From assembly GCF_024519315.1 (NCBI RefSeq), contig NZ_JANIIC010000017.1, forward strand, positions 1-64,000: a DNA stretch of 64,000 nucleotides, in the 5' to 3' direction. The notes below the pieces were generated by a model that saw only the letters and a program-made list of their open reading frames with translations, ran no database searches and was not told where the DNA came from. The stretch's first letter is position 1; each line of letters begins with the position of its first letter. This DNA is from Streptomyces malaysiensis subsp. samsunensis. GTDB taxonomy: Bacteria; Actinomycetota; Actinomycetes; Streptomycetales; Streptomycetaceae. A program made the position numbers and the translations under genes. Shown one piece after another: positions 48,856-56,683 of this stretch.

Positions 48856-49584
48856 ATGTCCTCGCTCTACCACCCCACCGTCGCCCGGCTCACCTACCGG
48901 GCCCTGCTCGGCCGCCGCCGCGCGCTGATCCTCTTCACCCTCCCCGGGCTGCTGCTGATCATCTCGCTCGCCGTACGGCTGCTGACCGGATCGGACGACG
49001 GCACGGCCGACGCGATCCTCGGCGGCTTCGCCATGGCCACCATGGTCCCCTTGATCGGCGTGATCGCCGGTACGGGCGCGATCGGCCCGGAGATCGACGA
49101 CGGCTCGGTCATCTATCTGCTCGCCAAGCCGGTGAAGCGGCCGACGATCATCGTCACCAAGCTGATCGTGGCCATCGGCGTCACGGCCGCCTTCTCCGCG
49201 ATCCCCACCCTGCTCGCGGGCTTCGTGCTGAACGGCAACGCCAATCAGCTGGCCGTCGGCTACGCCGTCGCCGCCGCCGTGGCCTCGGTCGCCTACAGCG
49301 CGGTCTTCCTGCTGCTGGGCACCGTGACCCGGCACGCGGTGATCGCGGGCCTGGTCTACGCCCTGGTGTGGGAGACGTTCTTCGGCAGCGTGGTCGCCGG
49401 GGCCCGCAAGCTCAGCGTCCAGCAGTGGGCGCTGGCGCTCGGCCAGAAGGTCGCGGACGGCGATGTGATCACCTCGGATGTCGGCCTGGCGACCGGCGTC
49501 ATCCTGCTGCTGGTCGTGACCGTGGGCGCCACCTGGTACGCGGGCCGCAAGCTGCGCTCGCTGACACTCGCGGGGGAGGAGTGA
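48856..49584 (+). CDS. ABC transporter permease (ABC-2 type)
   Basis: A 242-residue membrane protein with six helices: LILFTLPGLLLIISLAVRLL, AILGGFAMATMVPLIGVIAGTGAI, VTKLIVAIGVTAAFSAIPTLLAGFV, VGYAVAAAVASVAYSAVFLLLGTV, VIAGLVYALVWETFFGSVV and the last helix VILLLVVTVGATWYAG. The segment GPEIDDGSVIYLLAKPVKRP is typical of ABC-2 permeases. It starts 15 nt after the second ATPase gene with AAAGGAG upstream. A structured terminator follows. Confidence 0.85.
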   Translation: MSSLYHPTVARLTYRALLGRRRALILFTLPGLLLIISLAVRLLTGSDDGTADAILGGFAMATMVPLIGVIAGTGAIGPEIDDGSVIYLLAKPVKRPTIIVTKLIVAIGVTAAFSAIPTLLAGFVLNGNANQLAVGYAVAAAVASVAYSAVFLLLGTVTRHAVIAGLVYALVWETFFGSVVAGARKLSVQQWALALGQKVADGDVITSDVGLATGVILLLVVTVGATWYAGRKLRSLTLAGEE

Positions 49585-49604
49585 CCACCCGCGTGAGCTG
49601 ACGC

Positions 49605-49663
49605 CCCGGCGGCCTGGGGCCCGTACGGGGTTTATGCGGGGGCTCCCGCAGAAGGCCGCCGGG
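49605..49663. terminator. branched terminator after the ABC operon
   Basis: An outer 11-bp perfect stem CCCGGCGGCCT (49605-49615) / AGGCCGCCGGG (49653-49663) encloses an inner hairpin TGCGGG...CCCGCA (49634-49649). It begins 20 nt after the last ABC gene. Confidence 0.75.
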
Positions 49664-49824
49664 AGTTCGTGCCCGCCTTACGGCCGCCACCGCGCCGGGA
49701 CGGTGGAGCCGCCCCGGTTGTCTCCCCGGCGGCGGCGGGCGTCGTGACGGCCGCCGCCGCGGTGTGTCCGGGGCCGCGCCGGTCTGATCCAGGGTGGCGG
49801 CCACGGTGTGAGAACGCGAGCGGC

Positions 49825-51117
49825 TCAGGCCCGGATCTTGCGGTCGCGGCCCGCGCCCAGGCCCAGCACCACCAGCGCCCCGCAGACCGCCAGCATCAGT
49901 GTGAGCGGCAGCCCCCAGCCGCCCGTGGTCTGGTGCACCACACCGAGCGCCAGAGGGCCCACAGCGGCCAGCAGATAGCCCCAGGTCTGCGCCATCCCGG
50001 ACAGCCGTGCCGAGGTGTGGGCGTCCCCGGTCCGCAGCACCATCATGGTCAGCGCGAGCCCCACGGACCCGCCCTGTCCGACACCGATCAGCGCCGCCCA
50101 CACCCACGCCCCGGCGACGGGAGCCACCAGCAGGCCCGCCATACCGGCGGCCATCAGCGCGGCGACCACGACCGCCAGCATCCGCTGGGCGCGCATCCGC
50201 CCCGCGAGGGTGGGCACCACGAACGAACCCACCATCTGCAACATGGTGCTGAACGCGAACACCAGCCCGGCCGCGCTCTTGCTCATGCCATGGTCGGTGA
50301 AGATCGTCGGCAGCCATGCGATACAGACGTACGCGATCGACGATTGCAGCCCCATGAACAGCGTGACCTGCCAGGCCAGCGCGGAGCGCCCCAGCCTCGG
50401 CCCCGCGTCCGGTGCCGTCCTCACGGGCGTCGCCGCGGGCTCACGGTGGTGCGTTCCGCGCCGTGCGAGCACCGTCTGCGGTGTCCAGACCAGCGCCGCG
50501 ACGGCCGCCAGCAGCGACCAGGAGGCGAGCGAGCCCCGCCAGCCGCCGAGCCCGTTCTCCAGGGGCACGGCGGAGGCGGCGGAGACCGTCGCCCCGCCGA
50601 TCATCGAGGTGGTGTAGAGGGCCGTCATCCCGGCGGCCCGATGCGGGAAGTCACGCTTGACCAGGCCCGGCATCAGCACGTTCAGGAACGCGATCCCGCT
50701 GCCGACGAGGGCGCCCCCGGCGAAGAGCGCCATCACCGGCGGCGCCACGCGCAGCAGTATGCCGCCGAGCAGCAGCACCAGCGCGCCCAGCAGCACCGCC
50801 TCGGTGCCCCAGCGCCGGGCGAACCGGGCCGCGAAGGGCGAGGCCAGGCCCATGAAGATCAGCGGAATGGTCGTGACCAGGCTGCCCATGGTCGCGGACA
50901 GCCCGAAATGGCCGCTGATCTCGCCGAGCAGCGGGGAGACCCCGGCGAGCGCGGCCCGCATATTGAGCGACGCCAGCACGATGCCGATCAGGAGCAGAGC
51001 GGGGTGGGCCCGCAGGGCGCGCCGCGCGACGGCCACCTCGGGGGTCGGCCGCAGATCCGTCTCGGCGTCCACGAGCAGGGGTTCGGCCGCGGGGCCGGGG
51101 GTGTGCGGGCGTGCCAA
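49825..51117 (-). CDS. CynX/NimT-like MFS transporter
   Basis: A 430-residue major facilitator with twelve helices. The start of the membrane part, LLLIGIVLASLNMRAALAGVSPLLGEISGHFGLSATMGSLVTTIPLIFMGLASPFAARFARRWG, is the typical CynX-family signature, named for a cyanate transporter but mostly of unknown substrate (one member, NimT, is linked to 2-nitroimidazole). The cytosolic N-terminus is 38 residues long. It lies 65 nt downstream of the FadR-type regulator on the same strand and is probably controlled by it. Confidence 0.88.
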   Translation of the reverse strand: MARPHTPGPAAEPLLVDAETDLRPTPEVAVARRALRAHPALLLIGIVLASLNMRAALAGVSPLLGEISGHFGLSATMGSLVTTIPLIFMGLASPFAARFARRWGTEAVLLGALVLLLGGILLRVAPPVMALFAGGALVGSGIAFLNVLMPGLVKRDFPHRAAGMTALYTTSMIGGATVSAASAVPLENGLGGWRGSLASWSLLAAVAALVWTPQTVLARRGTHHREPAATPVRTAPDAGPRLGRSALAWQVTLFMGLQSSIAYVCIAWLPTIFTDHGMSKSAAGLVFAFSTMLQMVGSFVVPTLAGRMRAQRMLAVVVAALMAAGMAGLLVAPVAGAWVWAALIGVGQGGSVGLALTMMVLRTGDAHTSARLSGMAQTWGYLLAAVGPLALGVVHQTTGGWGLPLTLMLAVCGALVVLGLGAGRDRKIRA

Positions 51118-51182
51118 GAAGAACTCCGTTCCATGGTGCTCAGATGAGTGAGGCGGTGGTGGATGGGGCCCGGCGAGCGGAC

Positions 51183-51893
51183 TCAGCCGGTGGCGAGCAA
51201 CGCCTCGATGGCGCGTTTCGGCGTCTCCAGCAGGGCCCGTGCCGCCGCCTCGGCGGCCGCGGGGTCGCCGGAGGCGATGGCCTCGACCAGGGCGCGGTGA
51301 TCGGCGGGGACGATGCTCGGCACCTCGCGATCGCCGAGCGAGGCCACCAGCGAGTCGTGCACCGAGCTGCTGAACCAGCCGTAGGTCGCGCTCAGCGCGG
51401 CGTTGTGCGCGGCGTCCACCACGGCGGTGTGGAACTCGAGGTCATGGGCCGCGTGCAGCTCATGGTGGCCGGACGCGGACTGCTCCCCGGCGTCCTCGAA
51501 CGCCTCGAGCGACTTCAGCGCCGCCCGCATCCGCCGCAGATCGGCGGGGCTGTGCCGGAGCGCGGCCAGCCGCGCCCCCTCGGCCTCCAGCGCGATCCGC
51601 AGCTCCAGCACATCCCGGATCCCGGCGCGCCGCACATCCCGCATGACCTCGGCGGGGTCGGTCGTGGAGACCACGAAGGTGCCCTCGCCCTGCCGGGACT
51701 GGAGCATCCCCGCGTGTACGAGGACCCGGACCGCCTCGCGGACCGTGTTCCGGCCGACCTGGAGCTGTTCGGCGAGGGCATGTTCGGTGGGCACGCGGTC
51801 GCCGACCTTCCACTCGCCCTCGGCGAGCTGCCCGCGCAACTGCTCCACCACGGTGTCGACCAGTGACTGCCGCCCGGCCGCCCGCAACGCCAT
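51183..51893 (-). CDS. FadR/GntR family transcriptional regulator
   Basis: A 236-residue GntR regulator of the FadR subgroup. The HTH is VVEQLRGQLAEGEWKVGDRVPTEHALAEQLQVGRNTVREAVRVLVHAGMLQSRQGEGTFV; the C-terminal FCD domain shows RxxxE-type ligand-binding residues in LELRIALEAEGARLAALR and HDLEFHTAVVDAAHN. ATG 51893 (MALRAAGRQSL) is preferred to the longer frame. First gene of a two-gene unit with the CynX-like transporter; the effector is unknown, probably an organic acid as in many relatives. Confidence 0.9.
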   Translation of the reverse strand: MALRAAGRQSLVDTVVEQLRGQLAEGEWKVGDRVPTEHALAEQLQVGRNTVREAVRVLVHAGMLQSRQGEGTFVVSTTDPAEVMRDVRRAGIRDVLELRIALEAEGARLAALRHSPADLRRMRAALKSLEAFEDAGEQSASGHHELHAAHDLEFHTAVVDAAHNAALSATYGWFSSSVHDSLVASLGDREVPSIVPADHRALVEAIASGDPAAAEAAARALLETPKRAIEALLATG

Positions 51894-52003
51894 CCCTCTC
51901 GACTCCCTCACTCGATTCACCCGGTTGCCCAGTCATCCTACAACTCATGCCCGAAAAGCCCGGTGAGCGGGTCGTCACCGCGCGGCTCTGACCTGCAAGC
52001 CTT

Positions 52004-52028
52004 CCATAGGTCCAAAACGAACCTATGG
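52004..52028. promoter_or_regulatory. inverted repeat CCATAGGT-N9-ACCTATGG
   Basis: A perfect 8-bp inverted repeat in the gap between the FadR gene and the orphan regulator gene (51894-52084). It includes GGTCCA at 52009-52014. A consensus DnaA box TTATCCACA lies nine bases downstream at 52037. Confidence 0.5.
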
Positions 52029-52084
52029 GATCAGAGTTATCCACAGGGCATGTACCCCCCAGCCCACCGAGCTCCTCCGGTCCG

Positions 52085-52834
52085 CTATGCGCGCCGCCGC
52101 TTGGCGCGCCGCGCCCGTCGCTGAGCCGCCTCGGCCTTGAGCGTGGCGACATCCCTGCGGACCTCGGTCATGTCCTCACCGAGATCGCAGAGCCGCTCGC
52201 TCATGGCGCAGATGAACCGCCCGTGCGCGTCGAGCCGCCGGTCCATGCCGTCCAGCCGGGCGGAGACCCCGGCCATCCACGGCGCCAGCTCCCGCAGTGT
52301 GGAGCCGACATCCTCCAGACACGCCTCGACGGCTTCGAGACGTGTCCCGATCGGCCCGGTCAGCATCCGCTGGGTGAGGACCTGCTCGAGCGGGAGCTGT
52401 TCCGCCCCGGCCTCCGGTCCGCTCCGGGCGGCCTCCTCGACATCGAGGAGGTAGGTGCGTACCCGCTTGGCGATATCGCTGTCCCGCAGCAGCATCGCCA
52501 CATTGAGCACCGCGCGGCGGGGGTAGAGGGTGAGGTGGGCGCGGCCCTGTGGATAACTCGAATCTGAAAGGTCCACGTTGGACCTTTCAAAAACTTGCAG
52601 GTAAGAGCCTCGGAGGATATGCATCCCGTTGCTCTGGAACTCCGCCCGATGCCGCTTGGTCAGACTCTTGACGGCTTCTTCCCCAACCTCGAAGTACTCC
52701 GCGACCATGCGTGTGGTGATATGCAGCCCATCGGGCAGCACGGTCAGGATCTTGACCTTGTCGAGGACATCCGTCCGTTCGATGACGCTGTCGCGCAGCG
52801 CGCGCGACTCCAGCAGTGCGATCTCAGGTGGCAT
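52085..52834 (-). CDS. orphan DNA-binding-like protein of unknown family
   Basis: A 249-residue protein, MPPEIALLESRALRDSVIERTDVLDKVKILTVLPDGLHITTRMVAEYFEVGEEAVKSL..., with an HTH-like segment (TTRMVAEYFEVGEEAVKSLTKRHRAEF) near residues 40-65 and YPRRAVLNVAMLLRDSDIAKRVRTYLLDVEEAA near 100-135, which resembles the end of Bro-N/Rha-type phage regulators. Residues 165-249 look coiled-coil with a basic end RRARRAKRRRA. Such proteins are frequent in streptomycetes but have no assigned role. ATG 52834 follows GGAAGGCAG. Two DnaA boxes flank or lie inside the gene and a 25-bp inverted repeat lies in its reading frame. Confidence 0.7.
   Translation of the reverse strand: MPPEIALLESRALRDSVIERTDVLDKVKILTVLPDGLHITTRMVAEYFEVGEEAVKSLTKRHRAEFQSNGMHILRGSYLQVFERSNVDLSDSSYPQGRAHLTLYPRRAVLNVAMLLRDSDIAKRVRTYLLDVEEAARSGPEAGAEQLPLEQVLTQRMLTGPIGTRLEAVEACLEDVGSTLRELAPWMAGVSARLDGMDRRLDAHGRFICAMSERLCDLGEDMTEVRRDVATLKAEAAQRRARRAKRRRA
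52565..52589. repeat. perfect 25-bp inverted repeat inside the orphan regulator gene
   Basis: TGAAAGGTCCA and TGGACCTTTCA are exact 11-bp arms separated by CGT. It lies within the coding sequence of the orphan regulator gene, next to a consensus DnaA box (52548-52556, minus strand). Confidence 0.75.
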
Positions 52835-53093
52835 ATGTCTGCCTTCCGGTGTGGATTCGGGTGTGGTCACGCCCCACCAGCCAGGGGCCAGGCCGCCCGT
52901 ATCCAGGGACCAGGAGCGGAGGGTGCCAACCTCTTTCGGACCCAACCGCCGTGACATCTCTGCGCGTCGATCCGTCGCCCGGCCGAGGCTCGAACTCGCG
53001 TTGCCTCCGCGCATAACGCGTAATAAGACAAACGATCAGATCGCGGAGGGGTTACTCGCACCACGCACGTTGACGGACCCCGGCCTCAACGCC

Positions 53094-53129
53094 ACGAGGG
53101 GCGGGCGCCGTCGGGCGCCCGCCCCTCGT
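53094..53129. terminator. hairpin terminator of the DHA2 transporter gene
   Basis: A perfect 16-bp stem, ACGAGGGGCGGGCGCC (53094-53109) with GGCGCCCGCCCCTCGT (53114-53129), and a 4-nt loop, begins 20 nt past the stop of the leftward transporter gene. The rest of the 314-nt gap 52835-53148 includes a CCTCCGCG...CGCGGAGG inverted repeat (53004-53049) around an AT-rich centre, probably the promoter region of the orphan regulator gene. Confidence 0.85.
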
Positions 53130-53148
53130 TTGGTACGCCACCCACGGC

Positions 53149-54693
53149 TCAGGCGTGGACCGGCTCCGTCGGGGATTTCTCGGTGGTCGGCTTCCGGGGC
53201 GGGCCGCCGGGGCCGCCGCGGACGACCGCGAGGACCAGCAGGCCCGCCGCCAGTGCCGCGATGCCGGCGATCACGCAGATGCGGTCGAGTCCGGCCGCGA
53301 AGGACTCGTGGACCAGCGCCCGTGCCGCGTCCGCGCGGGCCGGGGGCGCGGCGGCGATCACGGCGTCCGCGTGACCTCCGCTGATGGCCTCGGCGGCCTG
53401 GCCGGCCGCCCGCGCCGGGACGCTGCCGCTGTCGTCGACCATGTCCCGTACCCGCGTCGCGAAGACCGTGCCCAGCACGGCGATCCCCAGTGCGTAGCCC
53501 AGCTGCCGGAAGGTGTTCACCGCGCCGCTGGCCATGCCCGCACGCTCCGGCGGGGCCGAGCCGAGGGCCGCCGAGACCAGCACCGGCATGGCCAGGCCGA
53601 TCCCCAGCCCGGCCAGGGCCAGGCCCGGCACGAAGGCCGTCCAGCCCGCGTCCGGGGTCACCATCGCCGCGTTGACCAGCGCGCCCGTGCCCACCAGCAG
53701 CAGTCCGCCGCCGAGCGTCCGCCCGGGGGCGACCCGCTCCAGCAGCCGTCCGCCCGCCGCGCCGACGACCAGCGAGACGCCCGCCATCGGCGTCACCGCG
53801 AGCCCCGCCTGCACCGGGCTCATGCCCAGCACCGACTGGAGCCACAGCCCGGCGTAGGTGAGGTACGGGAAGGCCGCCGCCTGGAGCAGCAGGGCCGCCG
53901 CCATCAGCACCGCGAAGGTCGGGCGGCGCAGCAGCGCGAGGTCCAGCAGCGGCTGCCGCTTGCCGCGCTCGACCACGGCGAAGGCGAGGAGCGCGATGGC
54001 CGCCACCATCAGCGAGGCGACCGTGCCGGTGTCGGCCCAGCCCTCCTCGCCACCGCGCATCAGCCCATACGTCAACCCCCCGGCGCACACCGTGAACGAG
54101 GCGGCGCCCGGCCAGTCGATCCGCACCCCCGGCACGCCGCGCGACTCGTCGATGGAACGGACCGTGATCCACACCGCGATCGCCGTCAGCGGCAGGTTGA
54201 CCAGGAAGATCGCCCGCCAGTCGACGTACTCGGTCAGCACTCCGCCGAGCACCGGGCCGACCGCGGCGGCCGCCCCGCTCGTACCGCCCCACACCCCGAA
54301 GGCGATACCGCGGTCGCGTCCGGAGTACGTCGCCATCAGCAGCGGGGTGTTGGTGGCGAACATGGCCGCGGCCCCCAGCCCCTGGACGGCGCGGGCCGCG
54401 ATCAGCACCCCGGCGTCCGGTGCCAGACCGCAGGCCAGGGAGGAGATCGCGAACACGGCGAGGCCGACGAGATACAGCCGCCGCCGTCCGAAGAGGTCCG
54501 CCGCCGAACCGGCCACCATCAGCAGCGCGGCCAGCGCCAGCGCGTAGATGTCCATCACCCACTGGAGGGAGGTGAAGGACGCGTCCAGCCCCCGCGCCAC
54601 TTGGGGCAGTGCGGTGTTCACGATCGTGACGTCTATCAACAGCATGAAATTGCCGAGCGTGATGGCGGCGAGCGGCCACCATGATCTGCGCAT
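53149..54693 (-). CDS. DHA2 family MFS drug exporter (EmrB/QacA type)
   Basis: A 514-residue proton-driven exporter with fourteen helices. Signatures of the DHA2 group are MLLIDVTIVNTALPQVARGL (motif D1 in the first helix), AGSAADLFGRRRLYLVGL (motif A), RAVQGLGAAAM and GPVLGGVL (motif C). ATG 54693 (MRRSWWPLAAITLGNFMLL) is used; the open frame runs to 55656 only as an antisense shadow of the divergent Lrp gene. A direct repeat GGCACATTCCG occurs twice just upstream, in the divergent gap, and may be the binding site of the neighbouring regulator. The substrate is unknown. Confidence 0.9.
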   Translation of the reverse strand: MRRSWWPLAAITLGNFMLLIDVTIVNTALPQVARGLDASFTSLQWVMDIYALALAALLMVAGSAADLFGRRRLYLVGLAVFAISSLACGLAPDAGVLIAARAVQGLGAAAMFATNTPLLMATYSGRDRGIAFGVWGGTSGAAAAVGPVLGGVLTEYVDWRAIFLVNLPLTAIAVWITVRSIDESRGVPGVRIDWPGAASFTVCAGGLTYGLMRGGEEGWADTGTVASLMVAAIALLAFAVVERGKRQPLLDLALLRRPTFAVLMAAALLLQAAAFPYLTYAGLWLQSVLGMSPVQAGLAVTPMAGVSLVVGAAGGRLLERVAPGRTLGGGLLLVGTGALVNAAMVTPDAGWTAFVPGLALAGLGIGLAMPVLVSAALGSAPPERAGMASGAVNTFRQLGYALGIAVLGTVFATRVRDMVDDSGSVPARAAGQAAEAISGGHADAVIAAAPPARADAARALVHESFAAGLDRICVIAGIAALAAGLLVLAVVRGGPGGPPRKPTTEKSPTEPVHA

Positions 54694-54710
54694 GACTGAC
54701 TCCGGGATCC

Positions 54711-54744
54711 GGCACATTCCGGCGAGGGGATGTGGCACATTCCG
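54711..54744. promoter_or_regulatory. direct repeats in the DHA2-Lrp intergenic gap
   Basis: GGCACATTCCG occurs at 54711-54721 and 54734-54744, 23 bp apart, a little more than two helical turns, 18 bp upstream of the exporter start. They are likely operator half-sites for the divergent Lrp-type regulator. Confidence 0.5.
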
Positions 54745-54855
54745 ACAAAGGGACGCGGGGCCGGCCCCATTGGCGGTTCCCGCGACCCTTACGGTCGTCC
54801 TGGCTCGGCCGCACCTCCAACCGGCACCGCCCCGGCGGCGGTATCCGACATCGGC

Positions 54856-54861
54856 TAGCTT
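54856..54861 (+). promoter_or_regulatory. -10 element of a leaderless promoter for the Lrp gene
   Basis: TAGCTT ends six bases before the GTG start at 54868, as in the other leaderless genes of this window. Confidence 0.45.
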
Positions 54862-54867
54862 TGTGCG

Positions 54868-55872
54868 GTGGAATCCGACGCCTACGACGACCTGGACCGG
54901 GCGCTGGTGCACGCCCTCCAACTCGACGGCCGGGCCCCCTTCAGCCGGTTCGCCGAGGTGCTGGGCGTCTCCGACCAGACCGTGGCCCGCCGCTACACCC
55001 GGCTGCGGACGACGGGAGCGCTCCGGGTGCTGGGGCTCACCGACCCGGCGGCGGTCGGTGAGGTGGTCTGGCTGGTGCGGGTGCGGTGTCTGCCGGACGC
55101 CGCCCTGCCGGTGGCCGAGGCGCTGGCCCGGCGGGCCGACACCTCCTGGGTGCATGTGCTCTCCGACGGCACCGAGGTCGCCGCGGCGACACGAGTGGCG
55201 TCCGGCCGGGACAGCGACGCGCTGCTGCTGCGCAAACTCCCGCAGACCCCACGAGTGGTGGGGGTGAGCGCGCACTGCGTGCTCCATGAGTACTACGGCG
55301 GGGAGCAGAACCTGGTCAACAAGTCCGACGCGCTGACGGCCGAGCAGATCCGGCGGCTGCGCGCGCCCGTCGTGGACCGGTCGAAGGGCCCGCGCGGACC
55401 GGTGAGCGCCGAGGACCGCAGGCTGCTGGACGTCCTGGCGCGGGACGGGCGGGCTCCGCCGGCCGAACTGACCGCCGCCACCGGCTGGTCGCAGTCGACG
55501 GTGCGCCGCCGGCTGGCCGATCTGCGCGCCGACGGCACCCTGTACTTCGACGTCGTCTACACCAACCGGATGTTCCGGCAGACCGTCACCACCACGATGT
55601 GGCTGTCGGTACGGCCGTCGGAGCTCGCCGCCACCGGGCAGCGGCTCGCCGACCACCCCGAGGTGGCGTTCGCATGTGCGACCACCGGAACCAAGAATCT
55701 GATGGCGTCCGTGGTCTGCGCCGATGTCCCGGCCCTCTACACCTATCTGACCACCCGTATCGCCGAGCTCCCCTCCGTACGGGACATGGAGACCTCGCCG
55801 ATCCTCCGCAGGATCAAGGGTCCGGGGCCGTTGCTCACCCCTCCTTCCCAGGTGCCCTGGCGCGCTTCCTGA
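54868..55872 (+). CDS. double Lrp/AsnC family regulator
   Basis: A 334-residue tandem Lrp regulator: two copies of HTH plus RAM-type ligand domain. The first HTH is LDRALVHALQLDGRAPFSRFAEVLGVSDQTVARRYTRL; the second is EDRRLLDVLARDGRAPPAELTAATGWSQSTVRRRLADL near residue 190. Both RAM domains are shorter than usual. This fused form is common in streptomycetes. It is divergent from the DHA2 exporter gene and its likely target is that promoter. The ligand is unknown, probably an amino acid or related metabolite. Confidence 0.9.
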   Translation: MESDAYDDLDRALVHALQLDGRAPFSRFAEVLGVSDQTVARRYTRLRTTGALRVLGLTDPAAVGEVVWLVRVRCLPDAALPVAEALARRADTSWVHVLSDGTEVAAATRVASGRDSDALLLRKLPQTPRVVGVSAHCVLHEYYGGEQNLVNKSDALTAEQIRRLRAPVVDRSKGPRGPVSAEDRRLLDVLARDGRAPPAELTAATGWSQSTVRRRLADLRADGTLYFDVVYTNRMFRQTVTTTMWLSVRPSELAATGQRLADHPEVAFACATTGTKNLMASVVCADVPALYTYLTTRIAELPSVRDMETSPILRRIKGPGPLLTPPSQVPWRAS

Positions 55873-56073
55873 ACGGCCCGCGCGGCAGCGGTAGTTGGAG
55901 GAATCTCCGAAACTCCGGTGGTCGAACTCTGTTCATCTCTACGTCGATGTAGATCTTGACGGTTGTCAGGGACCTGGCGAACTCTTGGCGTGTGCTGGAT
56001 CACACCGCGCCGCCCCCTCCCTTCGCCACAAGCGGTTGAGGGGGTGTCAGGAGTGAAAACGGAGGGAACCAGA

Positions 56074-56523
56074 ATGCGTCGCCTCGTCACGAGTCTCGCC
56101 GCCACCGCGGTCACCGCGGCCGCCACCATCGCCCTGGCCGCACCCGCCCAGGCGGTCCCCGCGGACAAGCAGCAGGTCCTCGCCAGCTGGACCCAGACCA
56201 GCGCCAGCAGCTACAACACCTGGCTCGCGGCGCGGAACAACCAGGGCTCCTGGTCCGCCTACCAGTTCGACTGGTCCACCGACTATTGCAGCAGCTCCCC
56301 CGACAACCCCTTCGGCTTCCCCTTCCAGACCGCCTGCGCCCGGCACGACTTCGGCTACCGCAACCACAAGGCGATGGGCATCTTCGACGCCAACAAGGCG
56401 CGTCTCGACAGCGCCTTCTACGAGGACCTCAAGCGGGTGTGCGGCGCATACAGCGGTGCCACCAAGACGTCGTGCGACGGTACGGCCTGGACGTACTACC
56501 AGGCGGTCAAGATCTTCGGCTGA
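56074..56523 (+). CDS. secreted prokaryotic phospholipase A2
   Basis: A 149-residue exported enzyme. Residues 1-27 form a signal peptide (RRLVTSLAATAVTAAATIALAAPAQA). The mature domain matches Streptomyces phospholipase A2: CSSSPDNPFGFPFQTACARHDFGYRN has the catalytic His91/Asp92 dyad and calcium-binding residues, and four cysteines (72, 88, and the two in KRVCGAYSGATKTSC) can form two disulfides. It hydrolyses the sn-2 ester of phospholipids outside the cell. ATG 56074 follows GGAGGG; the frame upstream is not signal-like. Transcribed towards the second HAD gene. Confidence 0.93.
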   Translation: MRRLVTSLAATAVTAAATIALAAPAQAVPADKQQVLASWTQTSASSYNTWLAARNNQGSWSAYQFDWSTDYCSSSPDNPFGFPFQTACARHDFGYRNHKAMGIFDANKARLDSAFYEDLKRVCGAYSGATKTSCDGTAWTYYQAVKIFG

Positions 56524-56562
56524 CCCGGCTGACCCGGCTGACCCGGCTGACCCGGCTGAACC
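56518..56562. repeat. 9-bp tandem repeat spanning the phospholipase stop codon
   Basis: GGCTGACCC is repeated four times in perfect tandem from 56518, then once as GGCTGAACC. The stop TGA of the phospholipase gene is inside the first unit; since the period is nine, each unit repeats an in-frame stop. Confidence 0.85.
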
Positions 56563-56683
56563 TGCCGGTCCAGCCGGCCCTTCCCGGATCGGGCCCGCAC
56601 GCCGCGGCCGAGGGTCCGATCACCGCTGCCGAGCCCGGATGCCGGGCGGTCCGCCGAGGCGGCCGCACCGGCATCCGGCCGGT

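Noticed and set aside
52981..53010. tRNA-like T-arm (GTTCGAGCC on the minus strand)
   Set aside because: The T-stem does not pair and no acceptor, D or anticodon arm can be drawn around it; at most a chance match.
53036..55656. Long leftward open frame extending far beyond the DHA2 transporter start
   Set aside because: The extra part is antisense to the intact double Lrp gene and has only composition-driven codon content.
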